From assembly GCA_023014485.1 (NCBI GenBank), contig JAJOZX010002571.1:317001-381000 (forward strand): DNA of 64,000 bases. The letters are read 5' to 3'. This DNA comes from Bathynomus jamesi. Taxonomy: Eukaryota; Arthropoda; Malacostraca; Isopoda; Cirolanidae. The notes below the pieces were generated by a model, which saw nothing but the letters and a program-made list of their open reading frames with translations, was not told the DNA's origin and made no database searches. Below, one piece after another: positions 21,421 to 32,113 of the stretch; the stretch's first letter is position 1; every line of letters starts with the position of its first letter. Both the position numbers and the translations under genes were made by a program.

Positions 21421-22149
21421 TCATTCCACACAGTCACGTATCATCCATGGCCCCTCTAACATACCTACCTCCATACACCCCTCCCCCTCTGACTCTCTCT
21501 GTGCAGCTCTAACTTCATCCAAAGCCCTTTCCAAATTTTCACCTGGCATTATACTTTTATACCTCTTCCTTTCACTCACCCAATTGTAATGTACTCCACT
21601 AATACACTGCAAATTCAAAATCAGAGCTCCTTTCTCCTCGATCCTTTCATCTTTATACACAACTGGACGATCACTACCATAATGCACATACACTTCAATA
21701 CTAAACAATGAGCTGACCACCATGAGGACCTCTTGGAAAGGAAAAACACCTGGGCTCCTCATGGCCTTCAGCTCACGTACATAATTGCAGACCTTACAAA
21801 CACCCATCCTTTCAGGTTTTTTAATCGCTTCATTCATAACCAAGGTCCACAATTCATCCACACTTCCTGGTATTCTCATTTTTAATCCATCCAATTCCAA
21901 ATCTTTCAACCCATACCATACACTTTCAAATAAACTGTCACCACACCCCTTACTTTCATGCAACTTTACTATTCCCACTGGCAAATACTCAGGGTCGACC
22001 ACCTCTTTCTCACACCTTTCATTCACCCCAGGTATTCTTGACATAAGGTCAGCCATATAATTCCTTTCCCCTGGCACATACTCAATCTTATAATCAAACT
22101 CACTCAACTCAAGCAAAGTTCTAGCAATTCTTCCATCCACAACTTTCAT
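21421..22149 (-). pseudogene. pol: Gypsy-A RNase H end and OTU-like domain
   Basis: The first residues (GRIARTLLELSEFDYKIEYV, then NYMADLMSR) are the RNase H tail. The next about 140 residues read ESKGCGDSLFESVWYGL ... SSLFSIEVYVHYGSDRPVVY ... CISGVHYNWVSER. They align with the OTU-like domain of Gypsy-B in the same position, again with Ser where OTU peptidases have Cys. The His of the HYN motif is kept. The copy continues in another frame toward the second retropepsin. Confidence 0.75.
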
Positions 22150-23422
22150 TCTCTCATATATACCAAGGGCTGATGATCAGTCTTTAAAATAAATTTCATT
22201 CCATACAAAAATGACTTGAAAGCTTTCACAAAAAAACCTCATTGCCGCAAGTTCTCTCTCAATTGTACTGTACTTTCACTCTGCCTTACTGAATGCTTTA
22301 GATACATACCCAATTACTCTCCTTCCTTCCTTCCTGTCCTTCCTCTCCCTGCAACTGGCACAAGCATCCTCTCATACAAAATCCACTCTCATCTGTATAC
22401 AATTCTAGCAAACTCGCTCCTTCACTCAGGTCCGGATAAGCCAACTCCACATCTTTCGCTGCTTCCACTCTCAATTGCTCAAATGCTTCATTCATCTTCT
22501 CAGTCCACACCAATTGAGTACTACCTTTCATTCCAGTCACTTTGGTCAGAGGTTTCGAAATCCCAGAGCAGCCCGCTATAAATTTCCTCTGAAACTCTAC
22601 AAGTCCCAGAAAAGATCTAAGTTCACGGACTGTCCGAGGTTTCGGGAACTCCCTGACTTTTTCCATATACTCCCCACTCTTCCGTACACCACTTGAACTC
22701 ACCTTGTGCCTCAGAAATGCCACACTTTCCATGAACCACTCACACTTACTTGGTTTCAATCGTAGTCCAACTTCATCCAACACTTGCAGTACCTCTCTCA
22801 TTATCTTCAGGTGCTCCTCAAACATCTCTGTCATAATCAAAATGTCATCTATGAAACAGATGACATTTTCCCTTGCAAACTTACCAAGAACACGATTCAT
22901 TGCTCTCTGAAATGCAGCAGGTGCAGCTGTAAGTCCGACCAAGAGAGCTTGGAACATGTAATGGTTCCTGGCTGTGGAGAAAGCAGTTATAGGATGAGAC
23001 TCTGGCTCAAACAGCATCTGGTAATAGCCCCTCAATAAATCTAATTTACTAAACACCCTCCTTCCATGCAAAGAGTACACACTTTCATTTATCAAGCACA
23101 ACAGAAACCTGTCTTTCACTGTCCTTTCATTCACCATTCGATAGTCCACACACAAGCGAATCCTTCCATCAGGTGTCCACACAGGCACTCTTCTACTATT
23201 CCACGGACTTGTGCTCTGTTCAATCACTCCCATTCTCTCTAATTCCTCACACTGCTCTTCTATCTCATTCATTACTGGCGGGGAGAACCATCTTGGCCTT
23301 TGGTAGATCGGAATCTCATCCATTAACTGGATCCTGAAGGGAGGTAGTTTTGTTAAAGGGAGATCATCATCTCCTCGGGCCAATACACTCCTTTTCTCCC
23401 CTGCCAGCTGCCACACCTGCAT
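22150..23422 (-). pseudogene. pol: Gypsy-A reverse transcriptase and RNase H start
   Basis: The 374-codon frame 22298-23422 shows LCVDYRMVNERTVKDRF, FSKLDLLRGYYQML, an AAPAAFQRAM block and the FIDD form of the YxDD motif. A connection domain (RSFLGLVEFQRKFI) follows. RNase H begins with LYTDESGF; the next part (22150-22297) has frame breaks before the MKVVDGRIARTL segment. Some normally conserved residues are changed (QALLVGLTAAPAAF), consistent with decay. Confidence 0.87.
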
Positions 23423-24215
23423 TCATTCACTCTCACTCAACTGTTCACCAACAATCACCTCCTTTCTGATTTGTTCATTTGTCCACTCCTCCCCACATTC
23501 TTGCCCTTGCTCATCCATTTGTATTCCATTTTCTCCCTCCTCACATACTTCCACAATCACTGTATACACTTTCCCTATCACATCCCCCTCATTTATTCTC
23601 TTTTGCCATGCACCCCCATCTTCCCTAGCTTGCACACAAATCCATGGGTTACTCTCATCAATTATACCATCATACACATGCCCAACTCTTTTTACTCTAT
23701 ATGATGCATCCATACAATTCACAAAAATCATGCCTCCCTGCCTTTTTTTTCTACCATCACTCACTGGCCACTCAACATGTACCAATGCTGGGGTCCCCTT
23801 TTCCAGATTTACACTCTCAGATGCTCTCACCTTATACCCTTTTATTACCCTCATCCAATCTGATTCACTTTTCCCAACATAGAATTCACACTTACCCAAC
23901 TCATCCTTCCACTCAATCATACATCTAGCAGGATGGATCACCAATTGATTCTTTTTCAAAAACTCATACCCCAGAATCATGTCATACTTTTCACTCTCCT
24001 TATCAACCACATAAAGCACACATTCTTTCAATTCACACCCCATCAATTTCACTTTAATCTGCACCTCTCCCAACACTCGTACTGGGATGTTCCTAACCCC
24101 TTCAATTTCCCCAGTTACTTCCCAATTCACTCTCTTTACACAAACATTCAACTCCTTGCTTACTTATTAAATTAGGTGAACATCCTGTGTCCACTAATGC
24201 CCTCCATACACTCCC
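23423..24215 (-). pseudogene. Gypsy-A retropepsin 1 and linker
   Basis: The minus strand reads RALVDTGCSPNLIS (active site near 24180-24194). After a frame change it reads YDMILGYEFLKKNQLVIHP, the second retropepsin strand. A long linker to RT follows (23423-24000; WKDELGKCEFYVGK and others). It is the protease in its normal place upstream of RT. Confidence 0.8.
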
Positions 24216-24218
24216 TCC

Positions 24219-24960
24219 TCATTCAACAGGAATAACCATACACTCTGCCTTTTTCTCACTCGCTCTCACTTCCTTATTCACTTGACACCATCCTGCTAAT
24301 GCCTCAAATACACATTCATCACTCAGAGAAGCAGGGACCCCAACCCCAACACGAGGCCCCTGCCCTATGCATTTCCCATACTGGGACCAGCTTCGCCCTT
24401 TCCAGTGACAGCACCCTCCTGAGGGCCCTGCCTCTGAGGTTGAGGAGCTGGCATGGCTGACACTGGCCAATTTCCTGCATGAGACACAGGACTCCCTCCC
24501 GCTGGTGCCGGAGCACCTTGCTGTCGGGCTTGACAGAACCGAGCAATATGCCCAAAGTTCCCACCATGGCCGTAACTACCTATGAGGTCACCGAGGTCCG
24601 GACCTCGGTAATTATTTCCTAAAAAAAAAAAAAAGAGAGACTGAACCGTTCTCCGTGTATGAAACGCATATTACCGCTTTTCTTTTGAAAAGAGGGAGTG
24701 TCGAGCGTTTTGTGTTTTGTGTTTAGTGTATAGCTTTGGTTGTGTTTGTAGATGTCATTTTGGTCTGAATTTTGCTCGTCCCGCAGCGCTCGAAAAAAAC
24801 CTGGACCTCACTAATTTCTAAACCCTAGTTACGGCCCTGGTTCCCACATGCCCTACATTCATACCCAGGTGTTCTGCATTCATACACCATGTGTCCCATC
24901 TGCCCACATGCAAAACACGCACCCACTCTTCTTCTACAGGTCTCTATACCATGCCCCCCC
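24219..24960 (-). pseudogene. gag: Gypsy-A nucleocapsid zinc knuckles, split by a MITE
   Basis: A first CCHC knuckle (ACFACGQMGHMVYEC) is read near 24876-24918. A second (CRACGN...FGHIARFC) is cut by the 275-bp MITE at 24565-24839. Downstream is a low-complexity Gag tail (24219-24550). Frameshifts abound. Confidence 0.75.
24565..24839. mobile_element. hAT-type MITE in Gypsy-A gag
   Basis: Ends are CATGGCCGTAACTA and TAGTTACGGCCCTG, with an 8-bp TSD GTTCCCAC at 24557-24564 and 24840-24847. It is 275 bp and noncoding, and contains the palindrome ACCGAGGTCCGGACCTCGGT next to a poly-A run. The TSD length and CAGGG-like end support hAT. Confidence 0.88.
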
Positions 24961-25828
24961 TCTACCACAATATGAACACCCTCTTACATTCCCCATACTC
25001 CCTCCATTCATTGGCCCTCTTTGCTCATTCATTCTTGACTGGCCTTGAGGCCCTTGCCTTCGATACATTTGCCCCAGCATTGGACCATTCATTCTGGGAC
25101 CCAATGTGGGAGGAGGCCCTGGTTGTTGCATGGCCGACCCTCCATACATTCTTGTGAATTCATTCACAAAGTTAGCCAGCATTTCCATTGGGTTTTGGGC
25201 CCTGGATGCTTGGCTAACTGGAGGTTGACCTGGCCTAGTATTTCTTAATGCTTCTGCATAACTAGGAAACACAGGTACTTGTTCCTCCTTCATCGATGTC
25301 CCCATTCATACATCTGCTTCCCTATTACACCCAATCCCACTCTCATATACTTGGTCCTCTAACAATTCCAAGATTTCATGCCACTTCAAACATGTCCCTC
25401 TCACTCTTACACACTCTTTCCTCTTAACATTCAAAAACTCCCTCACACTCTCAGGCACTGTCTCAATCAACTTCCTTACCAACCTTTTATTCTTATCTAT
25501 CCCATCATCTCCAAATTTCTTTCTCGCCTAAGTTTCAAGTCTATATGCAATATGCATACAAATCAATACTCTCTCCCTTCTGCATCCTTGCTCTCTCAAA
25601 ATCATCCTTCTTTCAATATTTCACACCCCCTCTTATTCTTAACACTTGCTCCACCAATCTCTCCCTTAACACCTCATACTTCACAGGCACTCCCGAATTT
25701 ACAACAACATTGTAAAACTCTAGCAACCTACCTTCCAAACAGTCACCCATCTCTTTCACCCAATACTCAGGCACGTCTGGATACTTGCTCTTACAATAAC
25801 GTTCATACTCTTTCAAAAACTCTTGTAC
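24961..25828 (-). pseudogene. gag: Gypsy-A gag, capsid part downstream of the LINE insertion
   Basis: The frames 24934-25305 and 25613-25828 contain QEFLKEYERYCKSKYPDVPE and MEMLANFVNEFTRMYGG, a Gly/Met/Pro-rich linker before the knuckles. The segment joins logically to FNVYSGRD at about 27590 across the CR1-like insertion. Several frame breaks are present. Confidence 0.7.
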
Positions 25829-27035
25829 ATTGATTAATAGTAGTCAGCATGGGTTTCGACGCCATAGGTCTTGTTTAACTAATTTGTTAGAATTTTATAA
25901 CGAAATAGTGCGCAAATACGATAGGCATAGAGCAGCTGACGTTATTTATTTAGATTTTAAAAAGGCGTTCGATACAGTTCCGCATAGGAGACTAATTGCG
26001 AAGGTCAAAGCGCACGGTATACGCGGTCAGGTAGCTAACTGGTTAGAAGAATGGCTTCGTGCTAGGAGACAGAGGGTCGTAGTTAATGGTAGTGAATCGG
26101 GGTGGTTAGATGTAGGTAGCGGTGTCCCACAGGGTTCAGTGTTAGGCCCATTGCTATTCGTAATTTACATTAACAACATAGATGTAGGATTGACTAGTAA
26201 CGTGTCAAAATTCGCGGCCGATACTAAAATAGGCGGTAAGGTTGTTAACGAGGACGATAGTAATAGGGTCCAAGACAATGTAAATAGGATTATGGAGTGG
26301 ACAGATAAGTGGCAGATGCAATTTAACGTAGACAAATGTAAAGTTTTGCATATAGGTTCTCGCAACAATAATTACACGTACACGATGGATGATAAGGAGT
26401 TAGTGAGCGTTGACGAGGAAGTAGATTTAGGCGTACGCGTATCTAAGGATTTAAAGGTTAGGAACCAGTGCCTGGAGTCTTGCGCAAAAGCTAATAGGAT
26501 GTTAGGCTTCATAGCGCGTAATTTCGAATTTAAATCGAAGGATATTATATTGCCCCTTTACAAGTCCCTAGTCAGGCCTCATTTAGAATATGCAGTTCAG
26601 TTTTGGTGCCCGTACTTGCGTGAGGATATTGATATGTTAGAAAATGTTCAGCGTTGTGCCATGAAACTTATTCCGTCATTGCGCAATAAGCCTTATGAAG
26701 ATAGGATTAAAGAGTTAGACCTGTATTCACTCACAACTAGAAGATTAAGGGGGGAGCTTATTGAAGTTTTCAAAATCGTTAATAACATCAATAACGTAAA
26801 TTTTGACAAACTGTTCACTTTCGATAATAGTAATACTCACAATAACGGATTTAAGTTGCATGGCAGACGTTTCATTACTAATATCGCTAAAAACTTCTTT
26901 ACGTTTAAAGTAATTGATAAATGGAATAATCTTCCCGCGTCAGTCGTTCATTCTACCAGCGTTAATATGTTTAAGAACCGTCTTGACAGACATTTAAAAG
27001 TGTTAACGTTGTTTAATTTAAAAAAACAAAGTTAG
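25829..27035 (+). CDS. CR1-like LINE reverse transcriptase, C-terminal two thirds (truncated)
   Basis: An intact frame of about 400 codons without its own start. It shows SSQHGFRRHRSCLTNLLEF, VIYLDFKKAFDTVPHRRL and GVPQGSVLGPLLFVIYINN. The catalytic motif FAADTK replaces the usual F/YADD (Ala-Asp-Thr). A long C-terminal conserved tail includes KLIPSLRNKPYEDRIKEL, TTRRLRGELIEVFKIVN and SVNMFKNRLDRH. The endonuclease and RT start are missing by 5' truncation. The same tail family recurs at 58733-59139, and its endonuclease/ORF1 part at 35440-36663. Confidence 0.88.
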
Positions 27036-27578
27036 CAACAGGAGCTCTGGTGTGGTGCTCGAGGATGAGTCTGTTGACGATGAATGCCAGCTTGTGACAT
27101 GCCAGCGTGTGATGCCAGCAATAAAAAAAAAAATAAAAAAAAAATTAGACTAACACGAACGTAGATGTAGCTCGTAGCGTAAACTAACCCACTTTTTGTT
27201 TAACTTTACCTACTTTTTTACTTTGCATGTCTGTAACTCTCTTTTCTTGCATGTTTGTAGTTTGCATGGTATGACTGTGAGTTAAGACTGTGTTTGCATG
27301 GTTTGTAAGCGTTCTTATTTTACTTCTTTTCATCTTTCACCCCTCTCCTATTCTCTCCACCTATTTTTCTGACTTGTCGGCAGTGGCCGGTGGATGATGA
27401 TGGTGAGTCTTTTTTTCTCTTTTTCTGAATGAAAGTTAACCCACGAATGATAGGTGTTGCTCCTTACTTAACCCCTTATTCTCTTCTCTTAACCCCCTAC
27501 TCTTTCCTTTCTCTCGGGCTAACCTTAGAGTGGATCTTAGGGTCTTTGTTAGCCTTAGCTTCTGTAGATCTGTAGATC
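25829..27578 (+). mobile_element. 5'-truncated CR1-like LINE in Gypsy-A gag
   Basis: The coding RT part is followed by a 3' UTR with A-runs (27121-27147). It ends in a doubled 8-mer TGTAGATC (about 27563-27578), like the short 3' tandem tails of CR1-type LINEs. The insert divides the Gypsy-A Gag reading (VQEFLKEY at the left, YSGRD at the right). Confidence 0.78.
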
Positions 27579-28147
27579 TCTCCCACTATAAACATTAAAT
27601 TTTGCAACCTTCGGAATCTCCCTAATTAGGATTCCCTTATGCACTATTACACCCTCGCTTGTATCACACTCGGTTTCAGTCTCACTCTCATACATGCTAT
27701 CCTCAATGCTGGAATAGAGGGAGTCATCTGTGCTAATGCAGCATTGAACCCTCTGGGAAGCCCTCTTACCAGATGCCCTCCGAGCCCCCTTTCATTCCTG
27801 CCTTGCCCCTCTTAGCCTGCCCTTCCATCATCTTAACTTTCTCCCTCTGATCCCCACCCTCAAGCTTCTTTTTACCCTCCTTAGGAGTGGAATGCACCAT
27901 CCCCTTATAAGGTCTTTCTTCTTTCCCCTCACTCACACTTACACTCTCTTCTCCTTCCAGGCCCCCTACTGCTACATCTTTTGGACGTGCCCCTTTCTTA
28001 TCACCAACACCCTTACTATTTTCCCCTTCAAAACCCCCCTTCCCTTCCTTTTTCCCAATATCACTCTTTTACTTACCATCTTTCCCACCAAGCTTGCCCT
28101 CCAACTCGCTCATTCCCTTAACCATTGCCTTTAACCCATCATCCATC
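27579..28147 (-). pseudogene. gag: Gypsy-A gag, central part between LINE and hAT-1
   Basis: The minus strand reads IPKVAKFNVYSGRD near 27590-27640 and a Lys/Glu/Gly-rich segment (DGLKAMVKGMSELEGKLGGK) near 28060-28140. A stop and frame changes are present. It joins the coiled-coil start at 29771-29987 across hAT-1. Confidence 0.65.
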
Positions 28148-29770
28148 CAATGTTCCCTCTAAGGTGTGCGCGTGTGCGCCCGCACACGCATTGTGAAACC
28201 CGCGCACACAGCAAAATAAAATGCGCACAGGCTCAAGCGTATCATAAGTCACGACAGTAAATGAAGTAATTTTAAAAATATACCGTCACACAAGGTCTGA
28301 CCATTTGCATCAACATACTCTATAGTCGCTCTTTTAAGTATTAACCCCTTCCGCCCGACTTTGCCGACGTCCACGCAACTACGCAATACAGATTTTTTTT
28401 ACTCTATGTATTTGCATTTTTTTATTTTATACATTAAAGCATTGAATATAAACCTTCTCTTTCTTATTTTTGCATAAAAACGAATAGTAATTATCTTGAT
28501 AGTCTATTTTAAATTGCTAAATGCTAAAAATTGTTTTGAGAAATGATAACTAAAATAGTCATTTTCAATTAATGTTATTTTTATTTTATTTCTTTATTTT
28601 GTTGAATTTTATTTTACTATTTTTTATTTTATTCATATTTTTAGAATGGATAAAATGTTTTCTTTTTAAGAATATATAATATTGTAAACAGTTTTTAATA
28701 TCCATTTAATAGTACCATAATGATCAAGCTATCACCTTATGGAAATAATATTTATTAAGTCAGGATCTATTTTTGTGAAGCACTTTGAAATTATATGGAA
28801 TTCAATCATAAAATGATAAAGTGGTAACATTTATTGAATAATTAAGAGTAGGATTCGACGTGATGCCCATCAGTATCCCTGCACAGCTCAAATCGTTCCG
28901 CAGCATTTCTAAACACATTCTGGAGCATTTGCGGGGTTATGTTATCTGCAGCAGTTCGCATACGTGTACATAAGTTTTCAAGACTCGTAATCTTCGTCTG
29001 ATAGACGTGCGATTTGATAAAGCCCCATGCAAAGAAATCTAAAGGGGTTAAATCTGGTGATCTCGCTGGCCAAGGTCTGTTGCTTCCGCGTCCGATCCAG
29101 CGATTTGGAAAACGTCCATTTAGATAATCCTGAACAATTTTGGCATAGTGACAAGGAGCACCATCATGGTGATAGACGATGGGGATAGGATTGTTAGTAC
29201 CGTCGTCTATCAACATGATGGTGCTCCTTGTCACTATGCCAAAATTGTTCAGGATTATCTAAATGGACGTTTTCCAAATCGCTGGATCGGACGCGGAAGC
29301 AACAGACCTTGGCCAGCGAGATCACCAGATTTAACCCCTTTAGATTTCTTTGCATGGGGCTTTATCAAATCGCACGTCTATCAGACGAAGATTACGAGTC
29401 TTGAAAACTTACGTACATGTATACGAACTGCTGCAGATAACATAACCCCGCAAATGCTCCAGAATGTGTTTAGAAATGCTACGGAACGATTTGAGCTGCG
29501 CAGGGATACTGATGGGCGTCACATCGAATCCTACTCTTAATTATTTAATAAATGTTACCACTTTATCATTTTATGATTGAATTCCATATAATTTCAAAGT
29601 GCTTCACAAAAATAGATCCTGACTTTATGTACACCCTGTATATATATTTCATTTTGAAGATAATAGCGCTCAGAAAAGTTTGCACAATTTTTCACCATAG
29701 CTAAATCTAAATGTATGCACAACGAAAATTTCTTGCGCACATGGACTAAAAAAAATTAGAGGGAACATTG
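28148..29770. mobile_element. hAT-1: nonautonomous hAT element (CAATGTTCCCTCTAA ends)
   Basis: TIRs CAATGTTCCCTCTAA and TTAGAGGGAACATTG are flanked by the 8-bp TSD CATCCATC (28140-28147, 29771-29778). Alternating GTGCGCGTGTGCG sequence follows the left end. It contains the palindromic mariner 28756-29638 and otherwise no coding region. Confidence 0.9.
28756..29638. mobile_element. Palindromic mariner-derived fold-back FB1
   Basis: Two inverted arms of about 430 bp each carry the 3' end of a DD41D mariner transposase: QHDGAPCHY, RWIGRGSNRPWPARSPDLTP, LDFFAWGF and the FRNAAERF tail. They also carry its 3' terminal repeat (CAGGGTGTACATAAAGTCAG, complete on the right, truncated on the left). The arms flank a loop of about 30 bp near 29175-29210. 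A second copy lies at 38328-39222 with the loop in the other orientation. No arm contains the N-terminal helix-turn-helix or first Asp, so it cannot encode an active enzyme. Confidence 0.88.
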
Positions 29771-29987
29771 CATCCATCTCTTTCCTATTCTCAATCATCT
29801 TTTCTTCCATCTCTTGATGGCAAACTACCAATTCTTTACTCTGCTCATCTAATCTACTTTGCAATTTACCCAAAACATTCTCTAATTCTGCCTTCTCTAA
29901 CTCTAATTGATGATTCCTAGCCCTTTCTACCTCCAATGCCTCCTCCATCTCCCTCAACCTCCTCTCTAACTCCTCCTTGGTAGGCAT
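29771..29987 (-). pseudogene. gag: Gypsy-A gag start, coiled coil
   Basis: The ATG at 29985-29987 on the minus strand starts MPTKEELERRLREMEEALEV. It is a Leu/Glu-rich heptad-like coiled coil (about 70 residues) cut at 29770 by hAT-1. It lies about 150 bp inside the PBS, fitting the Gag N-terminus. Confidence 0.8.
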
Positions 29988-30132
29988 CTCTAAACATGCT
30001 ACCCTACTTTACTTCTACTCTGTTAACTACTACTACACCTTCACCATACACTACTACACCCAACCTACTACTACCCTTTCACTCTCCTTCTATACAACCC
30101 AACAAGGAAACAACCCACTTTTCTGAGTGGAA

Positions 30133-30150
30133 GTCCCTATTCGGGCGCCA
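30133..30150 (-). other. Gypsy-A primer binding site, tRNA-Lys type
   Basis: Read on the minus strand the site is TGGCGCCCGAATAGGGAC, 9 bp inside the 5' LTR. This is one base from the classical tRNA-Lys PBS, with T where C is usual in the GAACAGGG part. It fixes the element's orientation. Confidence 0.85.
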
Positions 30151-30159
30151 CTTATTTTA

Positions 30160-31122
30160 TGTGGTGGGATTCGGTTAACCTAATGGCCATACCAGACAAA
30201 ATATAGTAATTTTTATTTTTTTAGGCCTTCACAAAACCAGGCTGCTCACCTTGAAGGGTTGTTGGACCCAGGCTCACCATTCAGACCTCCGATTCCGCAA
30301 CTGTTGGCTCGTACCACCAACAGTTTCTCACTTGGTTTACAGTTCTTACAAGAGTAGCTTCCTTCTGTTAGTGTTTCAATATTTTTGGCATCCTTTTCTT
30401 GACAAAATTTATGGTTCTTTTGGTTTAATAATGGTCTTCAGTTTCTCAGACAGATCTAGCTTGAATTTAGTTCCTTCCTTATTAATCTTTATTCCTTCTT
30501 GTTAAATATTTTAACTATGTATTTTCTTTTTTTTTTTGACACTTTCACAAACACCAGATTGTTTTCCCCACTTCCCACCACACTCAAAACTTGAGTTTTG
30601 ACACACACGCCGATCTTTTGTTAAGATATTAACAATTTAGTACTAATGCCATTTGCTAACAGGTTTTAACAAGTGAGTCATTTTTAGAGATCTTTCATAC
30701 TAATAACAATAATAAATTGCTTTCTTATACAGTCATTAGATTATCTTAATTCTTATTCTTTTAATTTTTTGTTAAATTTATCAAACAAATGTTTTATTCC
30801 TCATTCTTTGCTCACAGGTTTTACAAACAATTGTCTTTATCTTTAACTTTATAACTTATTATTTAATCTTCATTCAAAACTTATTAACAATTCAATAAGT
30901 AATCTTTAATGTTCTTTCTTATTCTTTATTACTTTATTAACATACTTAATAATTAATCTTTACTAATCTTTATTCCTCTGGAAAGAAAGAGAGAACCATT
31001 AAAATCTTATCTATAACAATATTTCAATCAACAATAAATAAATTTAATATATAAATAATAATAATCAAGGCCATGGGGAAAGGGCTGACAACTCAAAGGG
31101 GAAAAAGGGTTCACCCTCCACA
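30160..31122 (-). repeat. Gypsy-A LTR (5' LTR on the minus strand)
   Basis: This 963-bp copy of the LTR has the same TGTGG...CCACA ends. It is next to the PBS and followed by TSD ACAG, so it is the 5' LTR of the minus-strand element. It lacks the pogo insertion and shows the empty site (one TA). Confidence 0.93.
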
Positions 31123-31126
31123 ACAG

Positions 31127-32113
31127 GACTGGATATCCAGCTCTTCAATCGGTTTCAGGAGAAGTGGTCTTTCATCAACCAGAAGGATTTCAAGCCCGCG
31201 ATCACTGACTGATCCTGTTGTGGAGGCTGCAGTTGCCCCAGTCAAGGAAGAATTCCTTCAGTTCTTCCAGTCCCAGACGGAGCATACCAGGGAAGATTAC
31301 AGGGAACTCGTAGAACTCTGCATCATCTTCCTTGGGGGGACCCCACAGCGAGGCATTCACTTCAGTGCTCCTGGAGCAATGCACCAAGCTCACTGGATGG
31401 CCAAGGTCCTCTACGCCATCAAGATCTGGCTTTTTCAGGACCAGTTCAAGTTGACCGCAGTGGAGGAGAAGGGCATCAAAGAACTTGCCTTGTTCGCTGT
31501 CATTGTGTATGCGAAAGCCTGGACAATGGCTCCACTTCCTCACCAGGCTCCTCTCAATGACTTCCTCCTCATATAGTCCTTGTTGAAGTACCCACACGAG
31601 GCCATCAGAAAGGCGACTGCCAAGAAGCTCTCACACCATCTGTGGTATCTTTCCGAGGAACTGGTCGGTATGTCTCTCTTCGATGAAAGGGTGTCCTGGG
31701 GAACAAAGCAGTTGATGGTGGAAGCCATGGAAGGTGAGGAAGAAGAAGATCCTTCCAAAAGACCGAAGCTGGATGCAAGGATCTTCTTGGATGATGATGG
31801 AAAGGGTCTTGAGCAACTGGTGTCCACAAACTCCAAGGCTCTTTTCACGAGGTTGGCCCTTCCGGATGATTTCCTCCGCCAAGACCCCCGCGAATGGCCC
31901 CAGTCCCAAAGCTTCCAAGCTGCCGCAAATCTGGTCCGGTCCCTGGCTGTGGTCAGCAACAGAGCAGAGAGAGGAGTTGCCCTTTTTCAAGACTTTAACA
32001 AGAAGCTGACCAGCGATGAGGAGCAGCTCCAATTCCTCCTTCAAGTCGTCGCAGACCACCAAAAGAAGTTCCCGGACTGCAAGAAAGCAACACTTTTGAA
32101 CAAAGGCAGGTAA
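31127..32113 (+). pseudogene. hAT-like transposase copy 3, 3' part
   Basis: This is the continuation of the gene interrupted at 619; the 4-bp TSD ACAG brackets Gypsy-A. It contains LFNRFQEKW, then after a frameshift DYRELVELCIIFLGGTP, the PGAMHQAHWM block with the conserved Trp, and a C-terminal RAERGVALF. The last carries the candidate third acidic residue (Glu). A stop near 31576 breaks the frame again. It ends with LLNKGR and a TAA-type stop. Alignment with copy 1 is colinear over about 300 residues. The copy is clearly dead but informative about conserved positions. Confidence 0.75.

Larger units (their letters stand above)
620..31122 (-). mobile_element. Gypsy-A, Ty3/Gypsy LTR retrotransposon with many nested insertions
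   Basis: This minus-strand LTR element is flanked by the 4-bp TSD ACAG (616-619 and 31123-31126) and interrupts copy 3. LTRs are 620-2012 and 30160-31122. A Lys-tRNA-type PBS lies beside the 30160 LTR and a purine tract beside the 2012 end. In transcription order the remains are gag, zinc knuckles, retropepsin 1, RT, RNase H, an OTU-like domain, a second retropepsin-like domain, integrase and a charged C-terminal ORF. Frameshifts and stops are present throughout. After subtracting inserts the element is about 12 kb. It carries A1/Gypsy-B/copy 4, a CR1-like LINE, hAT-1, two smaller hAT or hairpin MITEs and a pogo MITE. Confidence 0.9.
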
